A stretch of DNA of 64,000 nt from CAXXOK01 sp035353615 (GTDB taxonomy: Bacteria; Bacillota; Clostridia; Christensenellales; Aristaeellaceae). The notes below the pieces were generated by a model. That model ran no database searches and was not told the origin of the DNA. It saw nothing but the letters and a program-made list of their open reading frames with translations. Below are positions 1 through 8,336 of this stretch, in pieces (the first letter of the stretch is position 1; every line of letters starts with the position of its first letter). The position numbers and the translations under genes are program-made. The stretch spans positions 62,001 to 126,000 of the forward strand of contig DAOPZY010000002.1 of assembly GCA_035353615.1 (NCBI GenBank), in the 5' to 3' direction.

Positions 1-462
1 ATCCATGACGGCGCGCTGGTGTTTGAACCCATCCACCGCGTGCTGTACGGTTTTGACGGCGACGATCTGCTGCCGGAGCTGGAAGCGTACGCGGAGGCGA
101 AGGGCTGGTTGCTGGCCTGCAACGATCCGGGGCAATCCATCGACGTGGTTTATGAGGGCAAGGAAGTGCGCCTGAACGTGTGCGGTTCGCCCTATCCGCT
201 TACGGTAGGCACCTTGCAGGCGTTTTTGGATGACTGGATTCCCGCCCACCCGGGCGTAACGCTGGATTATGTGCACGGCGAAGCGGCTGCGCGCGCCCTG
301 TCGCAGGGGGTACGCACCGTCGCGTTCCTGTTGCCCGCGATGGACAAGCACGAGCTGTTCCCCGCCGTGGCCAAGCTTGGTTCCCTGCCCCGTAAAACCT
401 TCAGCATGGGCGAGGCGCACGAGAAGCGGTATTACATGGAAGCCCGAAAAATCGTGCGGTAA
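1..462 (+). CDS. DUF1015 family protein, C-terminal part (5' end outside window)
   Basis: The reading frame is open from base 1, so the gene starts upstream and only about 153 C-terminal residues are visible. The end contains LPRKTFSMGEAHEKRYY, a hallmark of clostridial DUF1015 proteins, and the visible start reads ALVFEPIHRVLYG, matching the 'P.HR' segment of that family. DUF1015 proteins are soluble and have no firmly established biochemical role; in Clostridia they often lie near serine or amino acid metabolism genes. The GTG at base 19 is an internal codon, not a start. A GC-rich hairpin follows the stop codon. Confidence 0.8.
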   Translation: MHDGALVFEPIHRVLYGFDGDDLLPELEAYAEAKGWLLACNDPGQSIDVVYEGKEVRLNVCGSPYPLTVGTLQAFLDDWIPAHPGVTLDYVHGEAAARALSQGVRTVAFLLPAMDKHELFPAVAKLGSLPRKTFSMGEAHEKRYYMEARKIVR

Positions 463-472
463 GCGTTCCCAA

Positions 473-507
473 CCGGCGCAGGCGTTCCCCCATTCGACCT
501 GCGCCGG
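473..507 (+). terminator. Hairpin after the DUF1015 gene, without T-run
   Basis: A perfect 10-bp inverted repeat (CCGGCGCAGG / CCTGCGCCGG) with a 15-nt loop begins 11 bases after the stop codon. No run of T follows, so it is either a weak or factor-assisted terminator, or an RNA 3'-end stabiliser. Confidence 0.35.
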
Positions 508-1017
508 CGTTGGAACCGCCGCGAGGGGTTGCGCGACCGCCATCCATCACCGTCAGGCAGGCGGATCACACCACGGCGGAGGTTGGCGGCGGCGCCGGCC
601 TCCGCCGTTTCGGGTTTGCGTCGCTATTGCTTTTTCTAAGCGCCTACTCTCCGGGCGCAGGGATGCCGCGTTTTGCGTCCCTTCCGCCGGGCTTTCCGGC
701 GCATGGCCGTACCGGCCTTCCTTCGGGTGTGCGCAGGCGCTGCGCGCTTGCCGCTCGTGGGCGGGAAACGCGGGCTGCGCCAAGGCCCGGCGTGCGATCC
801 GTTTCAGCCCAAAAACGGAACGCGCTCCGACGCGTGTTTTTTGCATATCCGTACGCATATTCACCCCGCGCCGCCGGAGGGGCGCGCTCCTGCTTTGCCA
901 CGTCCCTCCCTACCAAAGAACAACACCGGCAAAGCTTTTTTGTGCCAATGCCGAACCGATATCGCCACAGGATAGGAGAATTGGCTTGAAATTTGCCAAA
1001 AAGCACAGAAAAAAGGC
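508..1017. other. GC-rich intergenic stretch without a recognisable gene
   Basis: About 510 bases lie between the DUF1015 hairpin and the argG promoter. Long frames are open on both strands, but they overlap each other, have arginine-, alanine- and proline-rich translations typical of GC-rich non-coding DNA, and lack a credible ribosome binding site. I see no gene, RNA motif or repeat unit here. Confidence 0.5.
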
Positions 1018-1046
1018 TTGACAAACGGCTGCATATATTGCATAAT
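1018..1046 (+). promoter_or_regulatory. Promoter of the arginine operon
   Basis: TTGACA (1018-1023) is followed after exactly 17 bp by CATAAT (1041-1046). Transcription should start near 1053, giving a leader of about 25 nt before argG. This is the strongest promoter match upstream of the arg genes. Confidence 0.8.
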
Positions 1047-1049
1047 ACG

Positions 1050-1063
1050 TGCATAAATATTCA
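1050..1063 (+). promoter_or_regulatory. ARG-box-like operator (ArgR/AhrC site)
   Basis: TGCATAAATATTCA differs at one base from the ARG-box core TGAAT-WWWW-ATTCA. It lies on the expected transcription start of argG, where a bound arginine repressor would block initiation. A second imperfect palindrome of TGCA half-sites (TGCATATATTGCA, 1030-1042) overlaps the -10 spacer, so a tandem operator is possible. The argR gene is not in the window; the assignment rests on the motif and its position. Confidence 0.6.
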
Positions 1064-1077
1064 AGGAGGAAACCACC

Positions 1078-2310
1078 ATGGCAGTGAAGTCCAAACAAGA
1101 GATCAAGAAGGTCGTGCTCGCGTATTCCGGCGGGCTTGATACTTCCATCATCATACCGTGGCTGAAGGAAAACTATAACAATTGCGAGGTCATCGCCGTT
1201 TCGGGCGACGTGGGGCAGGGCACCGAGCTGGAAGGGCTGGAGGCGAAAGCCCTGAAAACCGGCGCCAGCAAGCTGTATGTGGAGGACCTGAAAGAGGAGT
1301 TCATCACCGATTACATCTACCCCACCATGCAGGCGGGCGCGGTATACGAAGGGGAATACCTGCTCGGCACCAGCTTCGCGCGGCCCATTATTGCCAAGCG
1401 CATTGTGGAAATCGCCTTGCAGGAAGGCGCGGACGCGATTGCTCACGGCTGCACCGGCAAGGGGAACGATCAGGTGCGGTTCGAGCTGACCATCAAGGCT
1501 TTCGCGCCGGATATGGCCATCATCGCCCCGTGGCGTGAATGGGATATTAAAAGCCGCGATGAAGAAATCGACTATGCCGAGGCCCACAACATCCCCCTGA
1601 AAATTAATCGCGAAACCAATTACAGCAAGGATAAGAACCTCTGGCACCTTTCCCACGAGGGGCTGGATCTGGAAAACCCGGCCAACGAGCCGCAGTATTC
1701 CAAGCCCGGTTTTTTGGAAATGAGCGTCAGCCCCGAGCAAGCCCCCGACAAGCCGACCTATGTGAAAATCGCCTTTGAAAAGGGCGTGCCCGTAACGGTC
1801 GACGGCGAAAAGCTTTCGCCCGTGGCGCTGGTAGAAAAGCTGAACCAGTTGGGCGGCGCCAACGGCGTGGGGTTGGTCGATCTGGTGGAAAACCGGCTGG
1901 TGGGCATGAAGAGCCGCGGCGTATATGAAACGCCGGGCGGCACCCTCCTGTACCGCGCGCATCAGGTGCTGGAAACCCTCTGCCTGGATCGGGATACCCA
2001 GCATTACAAGGAGCTGGTCGCCAACCGCTTTGCGGAGCTGACCTACTTCGGCCAATGGTTTACGCCGCTGCGCGAGGCGCTCAGCGCGTTTGTGACCAAA
2101 ACGCAGGAGCATGTGACCGGCGAGGTGACCCTCAAGCTTTACAAAGGCAACGTCATCAACGCGGGCGTCACCAGCCCGTACAGCCTGTACAGTGAGGAAA
2201 TCGCCACCTTTGGGCAGGATCAGGTGTACGATCAGAAAAACTCCGCCGGCTTCATCACGCTGTTCGGCCTGCCGATCGCGGTGCAGGCAAAGTTGCAGGG
2301 CAAGAAGTAA
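1078..2310 (+). CDS. argG: Argininosuccinate synthase
   Basis: This 410-residue cytosolic enzyme joins citrulline and aspartate with ATP to give argininosuccinate, the seventh step of arginine synthesis. The N-type ATP pyrophosphatase loop AYSGGLDTS is at residues 15-23, and the conserved GCTGKGNDQVRFEL block lies near residue 125. The length is normal for the family (about 400). The ATG is preceded by AAGGAGGA (1063-1070) with a 7-nt gap. It is the first gene of the arg operon, with promoter and ARG-box-like operator just upstream. The partner gene argH, argininosuccinate lyase, is not present nearby and must lie elsewhere. Confidence 0.97.
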   Translation: MAVKSKQEIKKVVLAYSGGLDTSIIIPWLKENYNNCEVIAVSGDVGQGTELEGLEAKALKTGASKLYVEDLKEEFITDYIYPTMQAGAVYEGEYLLGTSFARPIIAKRIVEIALQEGADAIAHGCTGKGNDQVRFELTIKAFAPDMAIIAPWREWDIKSRDEEIDYAEAHNIPLKINRETNYSKDKNLWHLSHEGLDLENPANEPQYSKPGFLEMSVSPEQAPDKPTYVKIAFEKGVPVTVDGEKLSPVALVEKLNQLGGANGVGLVDLVENRLVGMKSRGVYETPGGTLLYRAHQVLETLCLDRDTQHYKELVANRFAELTYFGQWFTPLREALSAFVTKTQEHVTGEVTLKLYKGNVINAGVTSPYSLYSEEIATFGQDQVYDQKNSAGFITLFGLPIAVQAKLQGKK

Positions 2311-2345
2311 AGCAACGAGCCTGCGCCCGGAAGGGTTTTCAAGCC

Positions 2346-2375
2346 GCCGCCTCATGTGTAACCGCATGAGGCGGC
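2346..2375 (+). other. Perfect 11-bp hairpin between argG and argC
   Basis: GCCGCCTCATG pairs perfectly with CATGAGGCGGC across an 8-nt loop. There is no following T-run, so full termination is unlikely. It may stabilise the argG message or attenuate transcription into the downstream biosynthetic genes. Confidence 0.45.
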
Positions 2376-2412
2376 CTGCGTATCCATTGTGAAACAAAGG
2401 GACGGTTGACGC

Positions 2413-3348
2413 ATGACGAAAGTTTTCATCAACGGCAGCAACGGCACCACGGGGCTTCGGATTGTGGACCGGCTCTCCGCCCGGGCGGATATCGAGCTGG
2501 TGAGCCTGCCCGAGGCGCAGCGCAAAAATCCGCAGGCGCAGGCGGAGCTGGCCGCACAGGCGGATATCACCTTCCTGTGCCTGCCCGACGACGCCAGCCG
2601 CGAGCTGATCGATCTGCTGGGGGATCAGGCCGGGCGCGTGCTGGACACCAGCACGGCGTTCCGCACCGATGCGCGGTTTGCCTACGGCTTTCCGGAGCTG
2701 TCCGGCGCGCATGAGGCGGCGGTGAAATCAGCCAACCGCGTGGCGGTGCCCGGCTGCCATGCCAGCGGCGCGATCGCGCTGCTGTATCCGCTGCTCCACG
2801 CGGGGGTGCTCGCGGCGGATTCGCCAATCACCTTAACGTCATTAACCGGTTACAGCGGCGGCGGCAAGAAGCTGATTGCCGAGTATGAAAACCCGCAACG
2901 CGACGCCGGGTTGAAAAGCCACCGCCCCTACGCCGTTACGCAGGCGCATAAGCATCTGCCGGAAATCACCCATGTGTGCGGGCTGGCGGAAACGCCGGTG
3001 TTTCAGCCGATATTGGGGGATTACTACAGCGGCATGATCGTATCGCTGCCATTGCACCTGAAGCGCCTGCCCGGCACACCGACGCTCAGCGATTTAACGG
3101 CGCTGTACCGCGCGCATTTTAAAGATCAGCCGCTGATTACCGTAGCGGACGCCAACTTCGAGCCCTATCTGGCAGCCAACGCGCTGGCGGGGCTGGACAC
3201 GATGCAGGTGTTCCTGACCGGAAACGATGAGCGAAGCATCGCCTGCGCCCGGTTTGACAATCTGGGCAAGGGCGCAAGCGGCGCGGCCATCCAGTGCATG
3301 AACCTCATGTTGGGGCTGCCCGCCGAAACGGGACTGACCCTCGGATAA
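2413..3348 (+). CDS. argC: N-acetyl-gamma-glutamyl-phosphate reductase (short, type 2 form)
   Basis: The enzyme reduces N-acetylglutamyl phosphate to the semialdehyde with NADPH, the third step of ornithine synthesis. The 311 residues open with a nucleotide-binding segment FINGSNGTTGLRI, and the catalytic cysteine is in VPGCHASG (Cys115). The length and the N-terminus match the shorter ArgC form (about 310 residues) seen in some proteobacteria and Clostridia rather than the 345-residue form. A Shine-Dalgarno sequence AAAGGGA lies about 10 nt before the ATG. It is second in the arg operon, about 100 bp behind argG and a hairpin. Confidence 0.95.
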   Translation: MTKVFINGSNGTTGLRIVDRLSARADIELVSLPEAQRKNPQAQAELAAQADITFLCLPDDASRELIDLLGDQAGRVLDTSTAFRTDARFAYGFPELSGAHEAAVKSANRVAVPGCHASGAIALLYPLLHAGVLAADSPITLTSLTGYSGGGKKLIAEYENPQRDAGLKSHRPYAVTQAHKHLPEITHVCGLAETPVFQPILGDYYSGMIVSLPLHLKRLPGTPTLSDLTALYRAHFKDQPLITVADANFEPYLAANALAGLDTMQVFLTGNDERSIACARFDNLGKGASGAAIQCMNLMLGLPAETGLTLG

Positions 3349-3394
3349 TCCAATCAGAAAGACCGTCGCATTGCCGACGTTGGAGGAATCAACC

Positions 3395-4621
3395 ATGGGC
3401 GAGCTTTTCCCGTTTATTGAGGGCGGCGCGGTGGCCGCAAAAGGCTTTCAGGCTTCCGGCGAGCATCTGGGCATCCGCAAAAACCGCGCCAAGCGGGATA
3501 CCGCGCTGATTGTGAGCGACGTGCCGTGCGCGGTCGCCTGTTGCTATACGCGCAACCTGGTGCAGGGCGCGCCGATCGCCGTCACCAAAGCGAACGTGGC
3601 CAACGGGCATGCGCAGGCCATTATTTGCAACAGCGGCAACGCCAACACCTGCAACGCCAACGGGGAAGAAATCGCCCGCGGCATGTGCGAGCTGGTTGAA
3701 AAGCATACCGGCGTGCCTGCTGGGGACGTTGTGGTCGCCTCCACGGGCGTTATCGGTCAGGAAATGACGCTGGACCCGTTTACCGCCGGCATGGCAAAGC
3801 TCGCGGCCGCATTGCGGCCCAACGGCGGGCTGGACGCGGCCGAGGCGATCATGACCACCGATACGGTGGCCAAGGAAGTGGCGGTGGAGTTTCCGCTGAA
3901 CGGCAAAACCTGCCGGGTGGGCGGCATCAGCAAAGGCAGCGGGATGATCCATCCCAATATGGCCACCATGCTGTGCTTCCTCACCACCGACACGGCCATC
4001 ACGCCCGCCTGCCTGCAAAGCGCGCTGGACGGCGTGGTGAAGGATACCTTCAACATGCTTTCCATCGATGGCGATACCTCCACCAACGATATGGTCACCG
4101 TGCTGGCCAACGGCCTTGCGGGCAACGGAGAAATCACCGGCCCAGGCGCGGACTATGAGACGTTCAGGGCCGCCCTGCTGAAGGTTTGCGCCAGGCTGTG
4201 CCGCATGATGGCCAAGGATGGCGAAGGCGCGACCAAGCTATTAACCTGCACGGTGACCGGCGCAAAGGACGCGCCCACCGCCAAGCTGGTGGCCAAAAGC
4301 GTAATCTGCTCCACCCTGCTGAAGGCGGCGATTTTTGGCTCGGACGCCAACTGGGGCCGCGTGCTTTGCGCCATCGGTTACAGCGGCGCGGATGTGGATG
4401 TGGCAAAGATCGACGTGCAGTTTGTGAGCCGCGCGGGCATCATCCCGGTGTGCACCGCAGGCAGCGGAGTCCAGTTTGACGAGGGCGCGGCTAAAAAGGT
4501 GCTTTCCGAGGATGAAATCGACGTGGCTGTGCAGCTCAACAGCGGCAAGGAAAGCGCGATTGCCTGGGGTTGCGACCTCACGTATGATTATGTCAAAATC
4601 AACGGCGATTACCGCACCTGA
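3395..4621 (+). CDS. argJ: Glutamate N-acetyltransferase / amino-acid N-acetyltransferase
   Basis: ArgJ moves the acetyl group from N-acetylornithine to glutamate, closing the acetyl cycle; bifunctional forms also make acetylglutamate from acetyl-CoA. I chose ATG 3395 (408 residues) because TGGAGGA (3381-3387) sits 7 nt upstream; the frame is open from TTG 3371 but that start has no binding site. The self-cleavage motif KGSGMIHPNMATML is present, with cleavage expected between Ala190 and Thr191 to give two chains. No argA is seen, which fits a cyclic pathway. The spacing to argC is only 46 bp. Confidence 0.95.
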   Translation: MGELFPFIEGGAVAAKGFQASGEHLGIRKNRAKRDTALIVSDVPCAVACCYTRNLVQGAPIAVTKANVANGHAQAIICNSGNANTCNANGEEIARGMCELVEKHTGVPAGDVVVASTGVIGQEMTLDPFTAGMAKLAAALRPNGGLDAAEAIMTTDTVAKEVAVEFPLNGKTCRVGGISKGSGMIHPNMATMLCFLTTDTAITPACLQSALDGVVKDTFNMLSIDGDTSTNDMVTVLANGLAGNGEITGPGADYETFRAALLKVCARLCRMMAKDGEGATKLLTCTVTGAKDAPTAKLVAKSVICSTLLKAAIFGSDANWGRVLCAIGYSGADVDVAKIDVQFVSRAGIIPVCTAGSGVQFDEGAAKKVLSEDEIDVAVQLNSGKESAIAWGCDLTYDYVKINGDYRT

Positions 4622-4805
4622 AAGGGCTTGGCAGCCCCGACCCTCGCGGCGCTCTCCGTAACAACCGGCAGCCGAAAACGCCGCGCTCCATAGGCGCGCG
4701 GGGCATGGCGCGGCAAACGGCCGGAAACGCAAACTCGGCGGGGCGCGCCAGCGCGAATCCCAAACCTGATTTTCACGGTTTCTCAGGCGCGAAAGGAGCG
4801 GTTCC

Positions 4806-5657
4806 ATGACCATTAACGAACGCGCGGAGGTGCTGATTCAAGCGCTTCCATATATCCGGAAATATAACGGAAAAATCGTCGTCATCAAATACGGCGGCAA
4901 CGCCATGGTCAATGAGGAACTGAAGCGCGCCGTCATGGGCGATCTGCTGCTTTTGCAGCTGGTAGGGGTTCGCGTTGTGCTGGTGCACGGCGGCGGGCCG
5001 GAGATCAGCGATCTGCTCAAGCGTTTGGGCAAAAAAAGCGAGTTTGTCGATGGCCTGCGCGTAACGGATGAAGAAACAGCCGATGTGGTGCAAATGGTGC
5101 TGGCGGGCAAGGTGGGCAAAAGCCTCGTGAGCCTGATCCAGACCGTGGGCGGCAAGGCCATGGGCCTGTGCGGTATGGACGGGCAAATGATCGAGGTCAC
5201 TAAGCTGGACGATGTGCACGGCTATGTGGGCGAAATCAGCAAAATCAACGCCACGCCCATTCTGGACGTGCTGGAGAAAGGCTACATCCCCGTTATTTCC
5301 ACTGTGGGGTGCGATTCGGAGGGTCACGCTTACAACATCAACGCCGATACCGCGGCTGCCCGCATCGCGGCGGAGCTGAAGGCGGAAAGCTTTATCAGCA
5401 TGACGGATATCCGGGGCATCCTGCGCGACCCGAAGGACGACAGCACCTTAATCAGCGTTGTGAAGGCCAGCGAAGCGCCGGAACTGACCCGGGAAGGCGT
5501 GATCTCCGGCGGCATGATCCCCAAGGTGGATTGCTGCATCGAAGCCATCCGCCGGGGGGTGCACCGGGTGTTCATCATCGATGGGCGTGTGCCGCACGCC
5601 ATCCTGATTGAGTGCCTGACCGACGAGGGCGTCGGCACCATGTTTGTGCAGGGGTAA
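4806..5657 (+). CDS. argB: Acetylglutamate kinase
   Basis: The kinase phosphorylates N-acetylglutamate, usually the arginine-inhibited step. The 283 residues belong to the amino-acid kinase family. The lysine-containing loop VIKYGGNAM is at about residues 26-34, the glycine-rich VLVHGGGPEIS segment follows, and ISGGMIPKV is near the C-terminus. AAAGGAG lies about 7 nt before the ATG. A 184-bp spacer separates it from argJ and holds nothing recognisable. The window alone does not settle whether it is arginine-sensitive. Confidence 0.96.
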   Translation: MTINERAEVLIQALPYIRKYNGKIVVIKYGGNAMVNEELKRAVMGDLLLLQLVGVRVVLVHGGGPEISDLLKRLGKKSEFVDGLRVTDEETADVVQMVLAGKVGKSLVSLIQTVGGKAMGLCGMDGQMIEVTKLDDVHGYVGEISKINATPILDVLEKGYIPVISTVGCDSEGHAYNINADTAAARIAAELKAESFISMTDIRGILRDPKDDSTLISVVKASEAPELTREGVISGGMIPKVDCCIEAIRRGVHRVFIIDGRVPHAILIECLTDEGVGTMFVQG

Positions 5658-5715
5658 CCTGCGCCCAGTCATTGAACGGCCAACCCGACCGGCGCCGTAT
5701 AGGAGGAATCGCCCC

Positions 5716-6885
5716 ATGAACCAGACAACCGATTTGTATACCCAATACATTGCCGACAGCTACGCGCGTTTCGACGTTACGTTTGTGCGCGGCGAAGGCA
5801 GCGCGCTGTTTGACGAAACCGGCAAAAAATACATCGATATGGGCAGCGGCATCGCGGTAAGCGTGTTGGGCTACGGCAACGAGCCGTGGGAAAAGGCGGT
5901 GTGCGAGCAGGCGCATCAGTTATCCCACGTGAGCAACCTGTACTACACCACTCCGCAGGCGGAACTGGCCCAGCTGCTGTGCGAGCGCAGCGGCATGAAG
6001 CGCGCGTTTTTCGGCAATTCCGGCGCGGAGGCTAACGAGTGCGCTATTAAGGTTGCCCGCAAATACAGCGCAGACCGCCACGGCGAAAATGTGCGCCCGG
6101 TTGTGGTTACGCTGGTGAACAGCTTCCATGGCCGCACGCTTGCGACGCTGGCCGCGACGGGGCAGGATACGTTTCACCACACCTTTGGGCCGTTCCCGGA
6201 AGGCTTTGCCTATGTGGAGCCCAACGACACGGCGGCGCTCAAAGCCGTGCTGGACGGCCAGCCCGTGTGCGCCGTGCTGTTGGAAACCGTGCAGGGCGAG
6301 GGCGGCGTAGAGCCTCTGACGCGGGAATACCTGCAAGCCGTGCGGGATATGACCGCCGAGCGGGATGTGCTGATGATGGTGGACGAGGTGCAAACCGGCA
6401 ACGGCCGCACGGGAACCCTGTTCAGCTACCAGCGTTACAACTGGCTACCGGATGTGGTCACCACGGCCAAGGGCCTGGCCGGCGGGTTGCCGATGGGCGT
6501 TTGCCTGATGGGGGAGAAAGCGCGCGACACCCTGACCCCGGGCAGCCACGGCTCCACCTTTGGCGGCAACCCCATCTGCGCGGCGGCGGCGCTGGCCGTG
6601 CAAAAGCAGCTGACCGACGAGCTGCTGGCCGATGTGAAGCGCAAGGGCAAATACATCGCGGCGGAGCTGACCGAGCTGGAAAACGTGCAGGGGGTCTCCG
6701 GCCGGGGGCTGATGCTGGGCGTGCAAAGCGACAAGAACCCCAAGGAACTGGTAAACGCCCTGCTCAAGCGCGGCGTGGTGTGCCTGACCGCCAAGAACAA
6801 ACTGCGCCTGCTGCCGCCGCTCACCATCGCGTGGGACGAGCTGGAAGCGGCCGTGGAGATTATCAAGGAGGAGCTTGCCAAATGA
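5716..6885 (+). CDS. argD: Acetylornithine aminotransferase
   Basis: This class III PLP aminotransferase turns N-acetylglutamate semialdehyde into N-acetylornithine. Start ATG 5716 (389 residues) is set by AGGAGGAATC at 5701-5710; a longer frame from 5644 would overlap the end of argB and has no binding site. FFGNSGAEANECAIK (cofactor phosphate region), MMVDEVQTGNGRTG (Asp223) and the PLP lysine in TTAKGLAGG (Lys252) are all present. The gene overlaps argF by ATGA, which indicates translational coupling. Confidence 0.95.
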   Translation: MNQTTDLYTQYIADSYARFDVTFVRGEGSALFDETGKKYIDMGSGIAVSVLGYGNEPWEKAVCEQAHQLSHVSNLYYTTPQAELAQLLCERSGMKRAFFGNSGAEANECAIKVARKYSADRHGENVRPVVVTLVNSFHGRTLATLAATGQDTFHHTFGPFPEGFAYVEPNDTAALKAVLDGQPVCAVLLETVQGEGGVEPLTREYLQAVRDMTAERDVLMMVDEVQTGNGRTGTLFSYQRYNWLPDVVTTAKGLAGGLPMGVCLMGEKARDTLTPGSHGSTFGGNPICAAAALAVQKQLTDELLADVKRKGKYIAAELTELENVQGVSGRGLMLGVQSDKNPKELVNALLKRGVVCLTAKNKLRLLPPLTIAWDELEAAVEIIKEELAK

Positions 6886-7796
6886 GCGAACCGATGAAAC
6901 ACCTGCTGAAGCTGGGGGACCTGACCACCGAGCAGATCATGGGCATCCTGAACCTGGCCGATCAACTCAAATATGAGCATAAGCACGGCATCAGCCACCC
7001 CATACTGGCGGGCAAAACGCTGGGGATGATCTTCCAGAAATCCAGCACACGCACCCGCGTATCCTTTGAGGTGGGCATGTACCAGCTTGGGGGCAACGCG
7101 CTGTTTCTAAGCAGCCGGGATTTGCAGATTGGCCGCGGCGAGCCGATTCAGGATACCGCGCGCGTGCTGAGCCGCTATTTGGACGGGATCATGATCCGCA
7201 CCTTTGCGCAGCAGGAGGTGGAGGACCTGGCGAAGTACGGCAGCATCCCCATCATTAACGGCCTGACCGATTACGCCCATCCCTGCCAGGTGCTGGCGGA
7301 TCTGATGACCATCCGTGAGCGCAAAGGGAGCTTTAAGGGTCTGAAGCTGTGCTTCATCGGCGATGGCAACAACATGGCCAACAGCCTGATTGTAGGCGGC
7401 ATCAAGGTGGGCATGAGCGTCGCGGTCGCTTGCCCCGACGCGTATCGGCCCGATGCGGCCATTATGGCGTGGGCCAAGGAGAACGGTTCCTTTGAGTGCG
7501 GCGAGGATATTTTCGCGCTGGCGAAGGATGCCGATGTGATCTACACCGACGTATGGGCCAGCATGGGCGAGGAAGGCGAAATTGAGCAGCGCAGGAAAGC
7601 GTTTGCGAGCTATCAGGTTAATGACGCGCTGATGGCCGTTGCCAAAAAGGACGCGATGGTGCAGCACTGCCTGCCCGCCCACCGCGAGGAGGAAATCACC
7701 GAAAAGGTGCTTGAAGCCCATGCTGACGAAATTTTCGAAGAAGCGGAAAACCGTCTGCACGCCCAAAAAGCGGTGCTTGTGAAGCTAATGAAGTAG
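6882..7796 (+). CDS. argF: Ornithine carbamoyltransferase
   Basis: The enzyme makes citrulline from ornithine and carbamoyl phosphate. The true start is ATG 6882, overlapping the argD stop as ATGA, with AAGGAGGAG at 6867-6875; an open frame extends far upstream inside argD but is not coding. The 304-residue product has the carbamoyl phosphate loop SSTRTR (residues 54-59), the HPCQ motif (133-136), the ornithine-binding DVWASMGEE and HCLPAHR with its active-site cysteine (262-268). It is the last gene of the operon; no carbamoyl phosphate synthetase genes follow. Confidence 0.96.
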   Translation: MSEPMKHLLKLGDLTTEQIMGILNLADQLKYEHKHGISHPILAGKTLGMIFQKSSTRTRVSFEVGMYQLGGNALFLSSRDLQIGRGEPIQDTARVLSRYLDGIMIRTFAQQEVEDLAKYGSIPIINGLTDYAHPCQVLADLMTIRERKGSFKGLKLCFIGDGNNMANSLIVGGIKVGMSVAVACPDAYRPDAAIMAWAKENGSFECGEDIFALAKDADVIYTDVWASMGEEGEIEQRRKAFASYQVNDALMAVAKKDAMVQHCLPAHREEEITEKVLEAHADEIFEEAENRLHAQKAVLVKLMK

Positions 7797-7810
7797 GCTA
7801 GGCGCAGCCC

Positions 7811-8154
7811 AACCCTCGCCGCAGCGAAACCGGGTCAAGGGCGAAGCTCTTGTCAGGGTGCAGGGGCGAAGCCCCTTGCCGGGGTTTGGGGCGGAACCCC
7901 AAGCCTAACGCCGCGGCGTGAAACCAACCAGCGAGCGAACAGCCCGCAGGGCTATGAGGCGAGCGGTAAAAACAGCTTGTATCAATTTGACAACAAGCAA
8001 ACCCTCGCCGCAGCGAAAATGGGTCAAGGGCGAAGCCCTTGTCAGGGTGCAGGGGCGAAGCCCATGCCGGGGTTTGGGGCGGAACCCCAAGCCTAACGCC
8101 GCAGCGTGAAACTAACAAGCGAGCGAACAGCCCGCAGGGCTATGAGGCGAGCGG
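7811..8154 (-). repeat. Dispersed hairpin-rich intergenic repeat, direct pair
   Basis: Two direct copies (7811-7966 and 8000-8154, step about 188 bp) of the window's main repeat family, in reverse orientation relative to the 10.6, 22.4 and 61 kb copies. Each contains small GC-rich hairpins: CAAGGGCGAAGCCCTTG-type, AGGGGCGAAGCCCCT, TTGGGGCGGAACCCCAA and AGCCCGCAGGGCT. The pair lies between convergent argF and degV. Confidence 0.85.
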
Positions 8155-8175
8155 CAGTAGCGCATTGCAGGCAAT

Positions 8176-8239
8176 GTAGCCCCGCCGCAACGGAACCGCG
8201 TTAAAAGCTAGCCCCTTGACCCGTCTCCGCCGCGGCGGA
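8176..8239. repeat. Two worn repeat ends facing each other
   Basis: GCCCCGCCGCAACGGAACCG (minus-orientation terminus) is followed by CCCCTTGACCCGTCTCCGCC (plus-orientation terminus). These look like decayed ends of the same repeat family in head-to-head arrangement. Confidence 0.55.
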
Positions 8240-8255
8240 AAGCTTGATACAGTCA

Positions 8256-8288
8256 AACCGGGCTTTGCGAAATCCGCAAAGCCCGGTT
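8256..8288. terminator. Strong hairpin between convergent argF and degV
   Basis: AACCGGGCTTTGC pairs perfectly over 13 bp with GCAAAGCCCGGTT across a 7-nt loop. It lies downstream of degV (minus) and of the argF repeats (plus). Neither side has a true T-run, so termination is inferred from stem strength and position. Confidence 0.5.
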
Positions 8289-8336
8289 GAATATCATACG
8301 TTCCTATGCCTGCAAATTATTGGTTCCGTTGCCGCA

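Noticed and set aside
510..989. Overlapping long frames on both strands upstream of argG
   Set aside because: No ribosome binding site, Arg/Ala/Pro-rich composition and mutual overlap, as expected of non-coding GC-rich DNA.
6267..6881. Upstream extension of the argF frame
   Set aside because: It lies wholly inside argD in another frame; the ATGA overlap and AAGGAGGAG fix the argF start at 6882.
7797..8255. Insertion sequence or transposon between argF and degV
   Set aside because: Only hairpin repeats are present; there is no transposase frame, terminal inverted repeat pair or target duplication.
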